Assembly: GCA_035574915.1 (NCBI GenBank) | Contig: DATLYJ010000071.1 | Coordinates: forward strand, 1 to 48,888 | Direction: 5' to 3' | DNA length: 48,888 nt | DNA from: Dehalococcoidia bacterium | GTDB taxonomy: Bacteria > Chloroflexota > Dehalococcoidia > DSTF01 > WHTK01 | Shown: positions 34,746 to 41,928 of the stretch, piece after piece | Layout: each line of letters starts with the position of its first letter | Position numbering within the stretch: position 1 is the stretch's first letter | Translations under genes and position numbers: made by a program | Notes under the pieces: model-generated | Told to the model about the DNA's origin: nothing | What the model saw: the letters and a program-made list of their open reading frames with translations, nothing else | Database searches by the model: none

Positions 34746-35102
34746 TTGCTCCGGAGGCTTATCCTCCTCTTCTCACCCGGCCGCATCATCCTCGCGCTAT
34801 CGCTGGTCGTCATCGCCTACCTCCTCGTGCACGCTGGCGGCCGGGCAGTCGACTACTACAGGCTCACCGACGACGAGGACCGCCTGCGTCGCGAGGTGCA
34901 GGAGCTGATGGCGCAGGAGAAGCAACTGGAGCAGATCCGCGAGTACCTGCGCAGCGACGAATACGTCGAGTTCATGGCGAGGCGCGTATTCGGGCTGGTC
35001 AAGCCCGGCGAAACGCTGGTCATCGTCAAAGCTCCGCCCCCAGCGGAGGCCACCCCGGACGAGCCCGGCCGCCGCTGGTGGCAGGACCTCTTCGGCCGCT
35101 GA
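34746..35102 (+). CDS. FtsB/DivIC-type septum formation initiator
   Basis: A 118-residue single-pass membrane protein. A short cytoplasmic start is followed by the helix IILALSLVVIAYLLVHAGG and a coiled coil (YRLTDDEDRLRREVQELMAQ, EKQLEQIREYL), then the DivIC core RSDEYVEFMARRVFGLVKPG with the characteristic ending ETLVIV. The last 25 residues are Pro/Glu-rich. In other bacteria FtsB/DivIC joins FtsL and FtsQ in the divisome. No other cell-division gene is nearby, so the assignment rests on the fold and motif. The start is TTG 34746, with GAGGGCGG upstream; a strong promoter lies 31 bases before it. Confidence 0.85.
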   Translation: MLRRLILLFSPGRIILALSLVVIAYLLVHAGGRAVDYYRLTDDEDRLRREVQELMAQEKQLEQIREYLRSDEYVEFMARRVFGLVKPGETLVIVKAPPPAEATPDEPGRRWWQDLFGR

Positions 35103-35159
35103 CCGCGCCGGGCGTCCGGCGCCAGCACCGCCGCTCGACGTACAACCCTCGCCTTGCGG

Positions 35160-36947
35160 CTACCAGCTGCCGCCACCCCCGCCGCCGCCCCCGCCGCCGG
35201 CGCCGCCGCCAATACTGAAGCCGCTGCTTCCGGAGCTCGACGGCGTCGAAGCCATGACGCTGGCGATGCTCGAAGAGAAGCTGCCGATATCCCGGGCGAA
35301 GTTCGAGACCACGAACGGCCGCGTCCCCGTGTACCAGGACATCATGGCCTGCTGCGCGCCGAGGCCTTCGAACGCCTTCGCCCACTTCTCCGTCACCTTG
35401 AAGACGATCGCGTAAGGCAGGTACTTCTCGAAAAGGCCGATTTCCTCGGCAAATCGCGCGCGGTCGGTCTCGGCGGTGACCATGTACTCGTGGAACCCGC
35501 GCGCGCGGCGGTAGAGCTCGCGGCCGGCGGCGGTGCGGCGCGGCATCGCCGGACTGGCGGCGAGAAGCGCCAGTCCGGCTAGGCCGATCGGCACGCCGAC
35601 AATGCCGGCGCCGACGGCCCCGAGGACGAAGACCAGCACGCCTCCCACCATCATCACCAGCACCGAGGCCACGGCATACAGTACCCGCACCGATTGCGGG
35701 CTCGCCGGGAACATCCGGTCCTGCTTGACGGCCTGGGTGTAGAGCATCTCCTTCACGCGGGCAAGGTCGTCGTAGAAGTTGTCCTTCAGGTCATCCAGTC
35801 TGACCGTGCCGTGAGTGCCCTTGAATAGCGCGCTGAGGAGCGACGCCTCGTAGGGGAGGAGGGCCTCGTCCGGCTCCTTGATGCGAGTAAGGCTGTACTT
35901 GCGGTCTCCCTCCTCGGTGATGCGGAGATAGCCGCGGACGGCGAGGTCTACGATGGTCGCGCTGACGTCGAGGGTGTCGGCGGCCTCGTCCATCAGCAAG
36001 CCGACTTCGGCCGGACGCAGTGGCCGCGGCGGCTTACCCACCTCCGGCGGCGCGTACTCGACAACTATGGTCTCCCTGGCGCCCAGGGGCTTCGGCTCTT
36101 CGGCCGTCGCGCCGGACAGGTACTGGACGTCGCCGTACCAGCGGTCCCGGCCCTGGAGCCACCAGAGGCGGATGACCGCGCCGAAGGCGATCGCGCCTAC
36201 AGCCGCGGCCGCGGCAATCGGAAGAGGCTTCAGGCCAAGGAAGTCCCGGATCACTTCGCCGGGCGTCTTCCTCTCGCGCAGGATCGGCTGGGGCTCCGCC
36301 ACGGACCCCTTAGCCAGCCCGACAACGATCGTGAGCTGCTCCCCCGGGCTCAGCGCGCGCCCGGTCACGAAGTCTGCCCGCGAGGGGCTGATCCCCGTCT
36401 GGCAGCGCTCGCGCGAGCCCTCGAAGCCCTGGAAGCATTCGACGGCCGTGATGGAAGGCGCGGTAACCGCGGCGCTGGCGCGCTCTATGGGGACGCCCCA
36501 CACGCCGGTTATGTTCCAGTACAGCTCCTCGTGGTCTGGGAACGAGTTGAGCGCGCCGCTCAGCCTGTAGCTGATCACGTAGCGTTGCGGGCCGGTCACG
36601 AAGCGGTCCGGGTCGCCGATCTTGATGCGCACGATCGCGCCCTCGCGGCTCACCTCGTAGCGCCAGGCACGCTGGCCGTCGGTGACGCTGCGCACGTCGA
36701 CCTTGTACTCGCGGTCGTGCCTGGCGTCGTACGCGAACAGCACCGGGATATCGCGAAAGATGCCGTGCTTGCGGGCCGTGAACTCCACCAGAAGGTCCTC
36801 GATCACATCGATGGACCCGTCCTCCCGGACCGCGTAGCTGGTGCCGAAGGACTTGATGACGAACCCTTCGTCTGCGCTCGCCACGAAGGGCAGCGCGGCG
36901 AAGCCGGCCAGGACGGCGACAAGGAGGGCGACAATGACCCGAGGCAC
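35160..36947 (-). CDS. DUF2207 (YciQ-like) membrane protein
   Basis: A 595-residue membrane protein. After a signal sequence (VIVALLVAVLAGFAALPFVASA) comes an extracytoplasmic DUF2207 domain (SYAVREDGSIDVIEDLLVEF, HGIFRDIP, WRYEVSREGAIVRIKIGDPD, YWNITGVWGVPIERA). A membrane helix, a cytoplasmic part (RPAEVGLLMDEAADTLDVSA), a further hydrophobic block and a Gly-rich tail ending GGGSW, usual for this family, follow. The function of YciQ-like proteins is unknown. The GTG at 36947 was chosen over an ATG 20 codons upstream because TACAAT ends 7 bases before it. A tRNA-Arg gene lies just upstream on the same strand with its own terminator. Confidence 0.85.
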   Translation of the reverse strand: MPRVIVALLVAVLAGFAALPFVASADEGFVIKSFGTSYAVREDGSIDVIEDLLVEFTARKHGIFRDIPVLFAYDARHDREYKVDVRSVTDGQRAWRYEVSREGAIVRIKIGDPDRFVTGPQRYVISYRLSGALNSFPDHEELYWNITGVWGVPIERASAAVTAPSITAVECFQGFEGSRERCQTGISPSRADFVTGRALSPGEQLTIVVGLAKGSVAEPQPILRERKTPGEVIRDFLGLKPLPIAAAAAVGAIAFGAVIRLWWLQGRDRWYGDVQYLSGATAEEPKPLGARETIVVEYAPPEVGKPPRPLRPAEVGLLMDEAADTLDVSATIVDLAVRGYLRITEEGDRKYSLTRIKEPDEALLPYEASLLSALFKGTHGTVRLDDLKDNFYDDLARVKEMLYTQAVKQDRMFPASPQSVRVLYAVASVLVMMVGGVLVFVLGAVGAGIVGVPIGLAGLALLAASPAMPRRTAAGRELYRRARGFHEYMVTAETDRARFAEEIGLFEKYLPYAIVFKVTEKWAKAFEGLGAQQAMMSWYTGTRPFVVSNFARDIGSFSSSIASVMASTPSSSGSSGFSIGGGAGGGGGGGGGGSW

Positions 36948-36954
36948 CGCAGCG

Positions 36955-36960
36955 ATTGTA
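36955..36960 (-). promoter_or_regulatory. -10 box of the DUF2207 gene
   Basis: TACAAT on the minus strand, 7 bases before the GTG at 36947. No Shine-Dalgarno site is present, so this is a leaderless-type start. Confidence 0.45.
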
Positions 36961-37021
36961 ACCGCATGCCTCCATCCGGCGGTTGGTGGCCACTCGGGGC
37001 CAACCAAGGCCTGCTAACGGA

Positions 37022-37045
37022 AAAGGGCCACGCCCGCGGCCCTTT
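37022..37045 (-). terminator. Terminator of tRNA-Arg
   Basis: AAAGGGCC and GGCCCTTT form an 8-bp stem around GCGGGCGT; on the minus strand the stem ends in GGCCCTTTTCC. It lies 10 bases past the encoded CCA. Confidence 0.75.
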
Positions 37046-37055
37046 CAGGTCTGAC

Positions 37056-37132
37056 TGGCACCCCCGGCAGGACTCGAACCCGCAACCTTCTGATCCGAAG
37101 TCAGACGCTCTGTCCAATTGAGCTACGGGGGC
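37056..37132 (-). tRNA. tRNA-Arg, anticodon TCG
   Basis: A 77-base cloverleaf with CCA encoded. The acceptor stem is GCCCCCG/CGGGGGT (first pair G-U), the D arm has GCTC...GAGC, and the anticodon stem TCTGA/TCAGA encloses CTTCGGA, giving TCG. The T arm is GCGGG-TTCGAGT-CCTGC and the discriminator base is G. It reads CGA and, by wobble, related Arg codons. Confidence 0.93.
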
Positions 37133-37146
37133 TCAGGCGCCAATCA

Positions 37147-37152
37147 ATCCTA
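37147..37152 (-). promoter_or_regulatory. -10 box of tRNA-Arg
   Basis: TAGGAT with an extended TGC on the minus strand, 14 bases upstream of the tRNA 5' end. No clear -35 (GAACCC at 17 bases). Confidence 0.4.
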
Positions 37153-37293
37153 GCACGCGAAGCGGACCCGGGTTCGTGAGGAAGCGGGAGGGTTCAGGCC
37201 GACACTGAGGGACGGCCGCCGCTGACGCATTTGCTGCCCGAGGGTGCAGACCGGGGAATCGGCTCTTCGCCCGGGGCGACAGACTCCGGGGCG

Positions 37294-38331
37294 TCAGTTG
37301 CCGCGGCCGCGAGAGGCGCTTACGTCCACCGAGAGGACGACGAGCGTGTAGGCGCCGTCGTCGGGGTGGGCGTCGGCCCGTATGTTGCCCTGCAGCAACT
37401 GCCGCGGACCGTCGCGGAAGTCGATGCTGATCGAGAAGTCGCGGGTGCTGAGCGGCTGCCCGTCCGTCACGATCCAGCCGCGCTTCTGGAACTCGCTACG
37501 GTAGAAGTTGATGACGTCCACGTCGCTGTTCTTGGTAACGAAGGCGATCTGATAGCTGGTGGTGCCACCGCCCCGCTGAAACCTGGTCGAGGTGACCGTG
37601 GACTTCTCCTTCCCGGAGTAGATCGGCACGTCGCTGGGGAAGCCCGGCGGCAGGGCGAGGGTCGGGCGCAGGACGAAGGGCTTCGGCTCGATGGGCCGCA
37701 GGCCTGTTGGCGTAACGTCCTGGAAGGAGACATAGATGGCGGCCTTGTCGCCGAGTTCCGAGCTCGCGACCGTGACGTTGCCCTCCACGTCGGCGTCGTC
37801 CGGGCGCGAGAAGGCCACCGCCCTGATCTGCTCGCTGGAGATCGCTCCTTCGACCTGCCAGGGCTCCTCGTCCAGCTTTTGCTGGTAGAAGGAAAGTATC
37901 TCGTCGACATCAGCGCTGCTCTCGTAGATGACGAAGTAGTTCGCGCCTTCGGACGAGCGGACGAGGAATGAGACGAGGACCTTCGCGCCAGGATAGCGCG
38001 GCAGGTCAGCGGGGAAGCCCGGCGGCAATTCTCCCCTGAACGACTGGATGTCGTCGTCTGAACCGCCGGAGCGGAAGAGGCCGTCGACTATCGCCGCTGC
38101 GTCGGAGCCGCCGCCCCCTCCGCCTCCGCCCGCGGCGTAGACCACGAGCCCGGTGATGACCGCGGGCACCACTGCCAGCAGGAAGTACGGCAGCCAGGAC
38201 GGCAGGCCGCGGCCGGCCGGGGCCGCCTGGACAGGCGGGCTGGAGGCTGGCTCCGCCTCGGACGCGGGCGGCGGGGGTTCACTCGATGCGGGGGGTGGAG
38301 GGTCCGCCTGCGCGGGCGAGAACTCACTCAT
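37294..38331 (-). CDS. Membrane-anchored protein with two copies of an unknown domain
   Basis: A 345-residue protein with a Pro-rich cytoplasmic N-terminus (SEPPPPASEAEPASSPP), one membrane helix (LPYFLLAVVPAVITGLVVYA) and an eight-Gly run. Two homologous extracytoplasmic units of about 100 residues follow. Each begins LPPGFPxDxPxYxG (about residues 101 and 227), contains a DVDxIxxFYxxxxxxxxWxV core and ends in a short strand. The unit looks like a small alpha/beta sensor or binding domain; I do not know a family name for it. The ATG at 38331 lacks a clear Shine-Dalgarno site. The gene is 35 bases from the encoded CCA end of tRNA-His, on the same strand. Confidence 0.7.
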   Translation of the reverse strand: MSEFSPAQADPPPPASSEPPPPASEAEPASSPPVQAAPAGRGLPSWLPYFLLAVVPAVITGLVVYAAGGGGGGGGSDAAAIVDGLFRSGGSDDDIQSFRGELPPGFPADLPRYPGAKVLVSFLVRSSEGANYFVIYESSADVDEILSFYQQKLDEEPWQVEGAISSEQIRAVAFSRPDDADVEGNVTVASSELGDKAAIYVSFQDVTPTGLRPIEPKPFVLRPTLALPPGFPSDVPIYSGKEKSTVTSTRFQRGGGTTSYQIAFVTKNSDVDVINFYRSEFQKRGWIVTDGQPLSTRDFSISIDFRDGPRQLLQGNIRADAHPDDGAYTLVVLSVDVSASRGRGN

Positions 38332-38366
38332 TGTCTAACCGCCGCCCTGAGGAGGGACTTGAGATT

Positions 38367-38443
38367 TGGGGTGAGCGGAGGGATTTGAACCCTCGATCTC
38401 CTGGGCCACAACCAGGCGCGTTAACCGCTACGCTACGCCCACC
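38367..38443 (-). tRNA. tRNA-His, anticodon GTG
   Basis: A complete cloverleaf with CCA encoded and a G at position -1 (38443) that pairs with the C discriminator, the identity feature of tRNA-His. The acceptor stem is GTGGGCG/CGCTCAC, the D arm contains GCGTAGCGGTTAACGC, the anticodon stem CCTGG/CCAGG encloses TTGTGGC and the T arm is GAGGG-TTCAAAT-CCCTC. Confidence 0.93.
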
Positions 38444-38450
38444 ATGCCAC

Positions 38451-38479
38451 AAACAAAAAACACCCCGGGGCTTTCGGGG
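38451..38479 (-). terminator. Terminator-like hairpin upstream of tRNA-His
   Basis: On the minus strand CCCCG (38475-38479), AAAGCCC, CGGGG (38463-38467), then TG and a run of six T, then GTTT. It lies between the predicted promoter and the tRNA 5' end, so it would act on the tRNA transcript itself unless a second promoter exists. Confidence 0.55.
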
Positions 38480-38501
38480 AGCTTCCGATGCAGCCCAATG
38501 C

Positions 38502-38530
38502 ACGATAGCACGCGCCCCAGAGGCGGTCAA
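38502..38530 (-). promoter_or_regulatory. Promoter of tRNA-His
   Basis: TTGACC (38525-38530), 17 bases, then TATCGT (38502-38507) with extended TGC on the minus strand. The match to sigma70 consensus is good. Confidence 0.6.
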
Positions 38531-38629
38531 AACCGCCGTGTGCGGGGACCAGGACATCCTATACACGCGGGAGCTGAGCGCCCCGGACGGCGGGCGCGGG
38601 ACCGTCCCCGGAGACCCGGAGCGGCGGGC

Positions 38630-39115
38630 TCACGGAGCCAGACGCCGGTAAGCGCTGCGGAAGTACATCAGCGGCGGCACGTCCCGGGCCACCTCGGCGC
38701 TATCGACCTCGCCGACGAACAGCGTGTGGTCGAAGCCGTCGTAGGTCTTGATCGTGTGGCACTCGATGTAGGCGAGACAGCCGGCGAGCTTCGGCACTCC
38801 GTTCCGGCCGATGGTGAATTCGGCGTCCTTCAGGGTGTGGCGGTCCTGCATGGCCTTGCTGGCGTAGGTGCGGGACACCTCCTCCTGGTCCTCCGCGAGG
38901 ATGTTCACGGTGAAGACGCCGGCGGCCAGGATAATGGGGTAGGTATTGGCTGTCTTCTCGATCGAGACGAGGACGGTAATCGGCTCCAGGGAGAGCGACA
39001 TGAAGGCGTTGGCGGTCATCGCGTGGTAGTTCCCATCTCGCCCGGTGGTTATGACGGTCACGCCCGTCCCGAAGGTGCTCACCGCATGCCGAAACACAAC
39101 GCTGTCGACGCTCAC
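38630..39115 (-). CDS. Flavin reductase-like FMN-binding protein
   Basis: A 161-residue split-barrel FMN protein. The N-terminal FRHAVSTFGTGVTVITT, then YHAMTANAFMSLSLEPITVL and SIEKTANTYPIILAAGVFTV, are the motif run of the flavin reductase-like family, which includes small NAD(P)H:FMN reductases and enzymes that use bound FMN. The C-terminal HTLFVGEVDSAE is also typical. The GTG at 39115 has AGGAG 7 bases upstream; an earlier start would add 13 residues that do not align. A cognate monooxygenase is not visible. The gene is divergent from the aminotransferase gene. Confidence 0.9.
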   Translation of the reverse strand: MSVDSVVFRHAVSTFGTGVTVITTGRDGNYHAMTANAFMSLSLEPITVLVSIEKTANTYPIILAAGVFTVNILAEDQEEVSRTYASKAMQDRHTLKDAEFTIGRNGVPKLAGCLAYIECHTIKTYDGFDHTLFVGEVDSAEVARDVPPLMYFRSAYRRLAP

Positions 39116-39336
39116 CCGCTCGCTCCTGCAACCGGCCCGTATCTGGTGCCCCATTGTACATGCGGCTTTGCACGGATCAGCGCGCCCGGGCCCCTCACGG
39201 CCGCGGCGGATGCGCGTCGGGACGCTGGGCTCTCATGCCTGGACCGTTCGCCGCCGCCCATCGCAGGACGGAGTGGGCCAAGGGCGCCGCTAATCCGGCG
39301 CCGGTGGCCGCGCACTTTCGCTGGAAAGCGGGGTTG

Positions 39337-39342
39337 TACAAT
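39337..39342 (+). promoter_or_regulatory. -10 box of the aminotransferase gene
   Basis: TACAAT preceded by GGTTG, 30 bases before the ATG at 39373, leaving room for the AGGGGG ribosome site at 39361-39366. No clear -35. Confidence 0.4.
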
Positions 39343-39372
39343 ACCTGCCATCATCCAGACAGGGGGCACCCG

Positions 39373-40650
39373 ATGACGATCGCCCGAGCCGCCAACTGGG
39401 AAGAGGAACTGCTGACTAACGGCCTCTCCGAGAGGGCGAAGCGCGCGGGCGTTGCCTACACCGGCCCCGGCTCTGGCAACGACGTCCCCCAGGTGGCGCG
39501 GCCACCCATCGCCTTTACCGGCGGCATCCCGGACCCCGCTTACCTGCCCATCGAGGACCTGGTCACCGCCTCCGAGCGCGTGCTGCGCGAGGAGGGCACC
39601 GTGGCGCTCCAGTACGGCGGCGCCCAGGGATTCCAGGGCCTGCGCGACTGGCTGGCGGACCACTGGACGAGGATTGACGGGCTGCCCCTGACCGCTGCGA
39701 ACTACACCCTGACCAACGGCAGCGCGCACGCCCTCGAGAACGTCTGCAACACCTTCCTGCGCGAGGGCGAGATCGTGATCGTGGAGGCGCCGAGCTTCCC
39801 CGGCTCGATCCGCGCCATACGCGCCATGGGAGTCGATATCGAGTCCGTGCCGGTCGACGGCGACGGGCTGATCGTGGAAGCGCTCGAGGAGCTCGTTCGA
39901 GACCTGGACCGCCGCGGCCGCCGCGCCAAGATGCTGTACACCATCCCGAATTACCACAACCCGACGGGCTCCACCCTGTCGGTCGAGCGGCGCCACAGGC
40001 TCCTCGACCTTTGCGAGCGGCACGACATCCTGATCGTCGAGGACGACGCTTACGGCGAGATCGGGTTCGAAGAGCGGCTTCCCCAGTCCCTCTACTCGAT
40101 GTCGCAGGGCCGCGGGGTGATCAAGATCGGCACCTTCAGCAAGATCCTCGCCACAGGGCTTAGGGTTGGCTGGTGCCAGGCGACGCAGCCCGTGATCGAC
40201 GCCCTCATCGCCACGCGATTCGACATGGGCATCAGCCCTTTCGTCATCCGCACCATCAACCGCTACGCTGCCGATGGCCGCCTGGACGACCACATAGCCC
40301 AGATGCGCGCCCTCTACGAGCGCAAGCGGGACGTGATGCTGAACGAACTGCGGGAGCGCTGTTCGAGCTTCGCCCGCTGGACGGACCCGCGGGGCGGCTT
40401 CTTCCTCTGGATGAAGCTCTCGGAGCAGATCGACCCGGTCGCGCTGGCGGCGTATGCCCGCGAAGAAGGCGTCGCCTTTGTCGGCGGGCGCGGCTTCTTC
40501 GCCGACCTCACGGCCGGTGAGGCCCCCACCCGCTTCTGGAGCCAGGGGCACTCGGACCATATCCGCCTGGCCTACAGCTACACGGCGGAGCAGGACATCC
40601 CGGAGGGTATCCGCCGCCTTGCCAGGGCCATGGAGCGCGCCCGCCGCTGA
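39373..40650 (+). CDS. PLP-dependent aminotransferase (class I/II)
   Basis: A 425-residue fold-type I PLP enzyme. Motifs in order: GGIPDPAYLPIEDL and ALQYGGAQGFQGLRDWL at the N-terminus, NGSAHALENVCNTF (cofactor phosphate region), EAPSFPGSIRAIR, TIPNYHNPTGSTL, EDDAYGEIGF (the Asp that contacts the pyridine nitrogen) and KIGTFSKILATGLRVGW with the Schiff-base Lys. This run matches the 2-aminoadipate/valine-pyruvate/MocR-like aminotransferase subgroup. The donor and acceptor are not readable. ATG 39373 has AGGGGG 7-12 bases upstream. It precedes the LacI gene on the same strand with a 134-base gap. Confidence 0.9.
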   Translation: MTIARAANWEEELLTNGLSERAKRAGVAYTGPGSGNDVPQVARPPIAFTGGIPDPAYLPIEDLVTASERVLREEGTVALQYGGAQGFQGLRDWLADHWTRIDGLPLTAANYTLTNGSAHALENVCNTFLREGEIVIVEAPSFPGSIRAIRAMGVDIESVPVDGDGLIVEALEELVRDLDRRGRRAKMLYTIPNYHNPTGSTLSVERRHRLLDLCERHDILIVEDDAYGEIGFEERLPQSLYSMSQGRGVIKIGTFSKILATGLRVGWCQATQPVIDALIATRFDMGISPFVIRTINRYAADGRLDDHIAQMRALYERKRDVMLNELRERCSSFARWTDPRGGFFLWMKLSEQIDPVALAAYAREEGVAFVGGRGFFADLTAGEAPTRFWSQGHSDHIRLAYSYTAEQDIPEGIRRLARAMERARR

Positions 40651-40733
40651 GCCTCGCTCGCCCCGGGAGCCCCCTGCCGCACACCTTTTCGGCCAAGCTC
40701 ATCCCTGGCCATCCGGGGCCAGACCGATTTGCT

Positions 40734-40742
40734 GAAACATTC
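40734..40742 (+). promoter_or_regulatory. Possible LacI-type half site upstream of the regulator
   Basis: GAAACATTC is one base short of GAAACGATTC in the operator at 41872-41883. It lies just upstream of TTGAAC (40749-40754) and TAATGC (40771-40776), the probable promoter of the regulator gene. Autoregulation is conceivable. Confidence 0.25.
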
Positions 40743-40784
40743 GGGGTCTTGAACACTTCGTCTTGGACGTTAATGCTTGTGCCG

Positions 40785-41828
40785 ATGCAAGAAGGACGCC
40801 CGCTGGACAACCGGACGAACAGACGCAGCGGCCGCGTCACGATCCAGGACGTGGCCCGGGCCGCCGGAGTCGCCGTCTCGACGGTCTCGCGCGTCCTCAA
40901 TGGCTCCGACTACACCAGCGAGGCGACGCGCGAGAAGGTGCTGGCCGCGGCGCAGCGCCTGAACTTCAAGGCCAATCCCAGCGCCCGGGGCCTGCGGAGC
41001 TCGCGCACACATACCATCGGCGTCCTCCTCAGCGACCTGGCGAACCCGATCTACACCGACTTCCTGCGCGGCGCCGAGCACGCCGCCGAGGCCCGGGGCT
41101 ACGAACTGCTCATCGCCGACGGCCAGAACTCGCGCGAGGTGCAGGCCCGCATGCTCCAGAATCTCTACGAGCGCCGCATCGACGCGCTCATCCTCCGCGG
41201 GCCAATAATGGCGACAGACTCGCTGGGCGGCTTCATCGACGAAGGCGTCCCGATCTACCCGCCGCTGGGCGAGGACTGGGCCCAGCGCAACCTCGAAGAC
41301 CCGCGCGACGAGACCGCGGCGAACAGGGCTGCCTTCGGGCACCTCGTGAGTCTGGGCCACCGGCGCATCTGCTTCGTCTCGCGCGGGCGAAACCCCCAGA
41401 TGTCCGAACGGTTCGGCGCGCTCCAGTCCGCGCTGCGTGAGGCCGGCGCGGACCCGTCCACGGCTGTCCTGAGTATCGTCCGGGACGGTGACCAGTGCAG
41501 CGGCCTCGTCGAGCGCCTCTGTCACGGCCCGGAGGCGCCAACGGCATACATCGCCGGCGTGCACTTGATGGCGCCCTATCTTCTCGCGGCCATCCGCGAC
41601 TGCGGCCTGCGCATACCAGGGGACGTGTCGTTCATCTGCTTCGGCGACTCGCCCTGGGCTTTCGCCTACAACCCTCCCATATCCGTCGTCCGCTTCGATT
41701 ACTACGAGGCCGGGGCCACGGCCGTAAACGCAGTGCTCGACACGCTGTGCGGCATGCCGGCGGCCGCCTTGCGCCGCCTGCCGGCGGAATTCATCGACCG
41801 CGGGTCGTGCGGGCCGGCGCCGCGTTAA
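40785..41828 (+). CDS. LacI-family transcriptional regulator
   Basis: A 347-residue repressor. Residues about 18-62 are the LacI helix-turn-helix (VTIQDVARAAGVAVSTVSRV, LNGSDYTSEATREKVLAAA) with hinge NPSARGLRS. The rest is the periplasmic-binding-like core (HTIGVLLSDLANPIYTDFLR, GHLVSLGHRRICFVSRGRN, DVSFICFGDSPWAFAYNPP). The ligand, probably a sugar or related small molecule, is not readable. I chose ATG 40785; TAATGC lies 8 bases before it with a possible -35 TTGAAC 16 bases further, which would give a leaderless start. ATG 40773 or TTG 40749 are alternatives. An operator-like site lies in the promoter of the solute-binding gene downstream, its likely target. Confidence 0.93.
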   Translation: MQEGRPLDNRTNRRSGRVTIQDVARAAGVAVSTVSRVLNGSDYTSEATREKVLAAAQRLNFKANPSARGLRSSRTHTIGVLLSDLANPIYTDFLRGAEHAAEARGYELLIADGQNSREVQARMLQNLYERRIDALILRGPIMATDSLGGFIDEGVPIYPPLGEDWAQRNLEDPRDETAANRAAFGHLVSLGHRRICFVSRGRNPQMSERFGALQSALREAGADPSTAVLSIVRDGDQCSGLVERLCHGPEAPTAYIAGVHLMAPYLLAAIRDCGLRIPGDVSFICFGDSPWAFAYNPPISVVRFDYYEAGATAVNAVLDTLCGMPAAALRRLPAEFIDRGSCGPAPR

Positions 41829-41839
41829 CCTGATCGTCG

Positions 41840-41883
41840 TTGACGCGGCGAGTAGCTACGCCTAGAATCCGGGAAACGATTCC
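41840..41883 (+). promoter_or_regulatory. Solute-binding gene promoter with LacI-type operator
   Basis: TTGACG (41840-41845), 17 bases, TAGAAT (41863-41868). GGAAACGATTCC (41872-41883) has a central CG and matches its own reverse complement at 10 of 12 positions, the general form of LacI-family operators. It covers the predicted start site, so bound repressor would block initiation. Confidence 0.65.
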
Positions 41884-41928
41884 AGCGGTGGACTCCAGGA
41901 GCGCCGCCGCGTCGAAGGGAGCGAAGAT

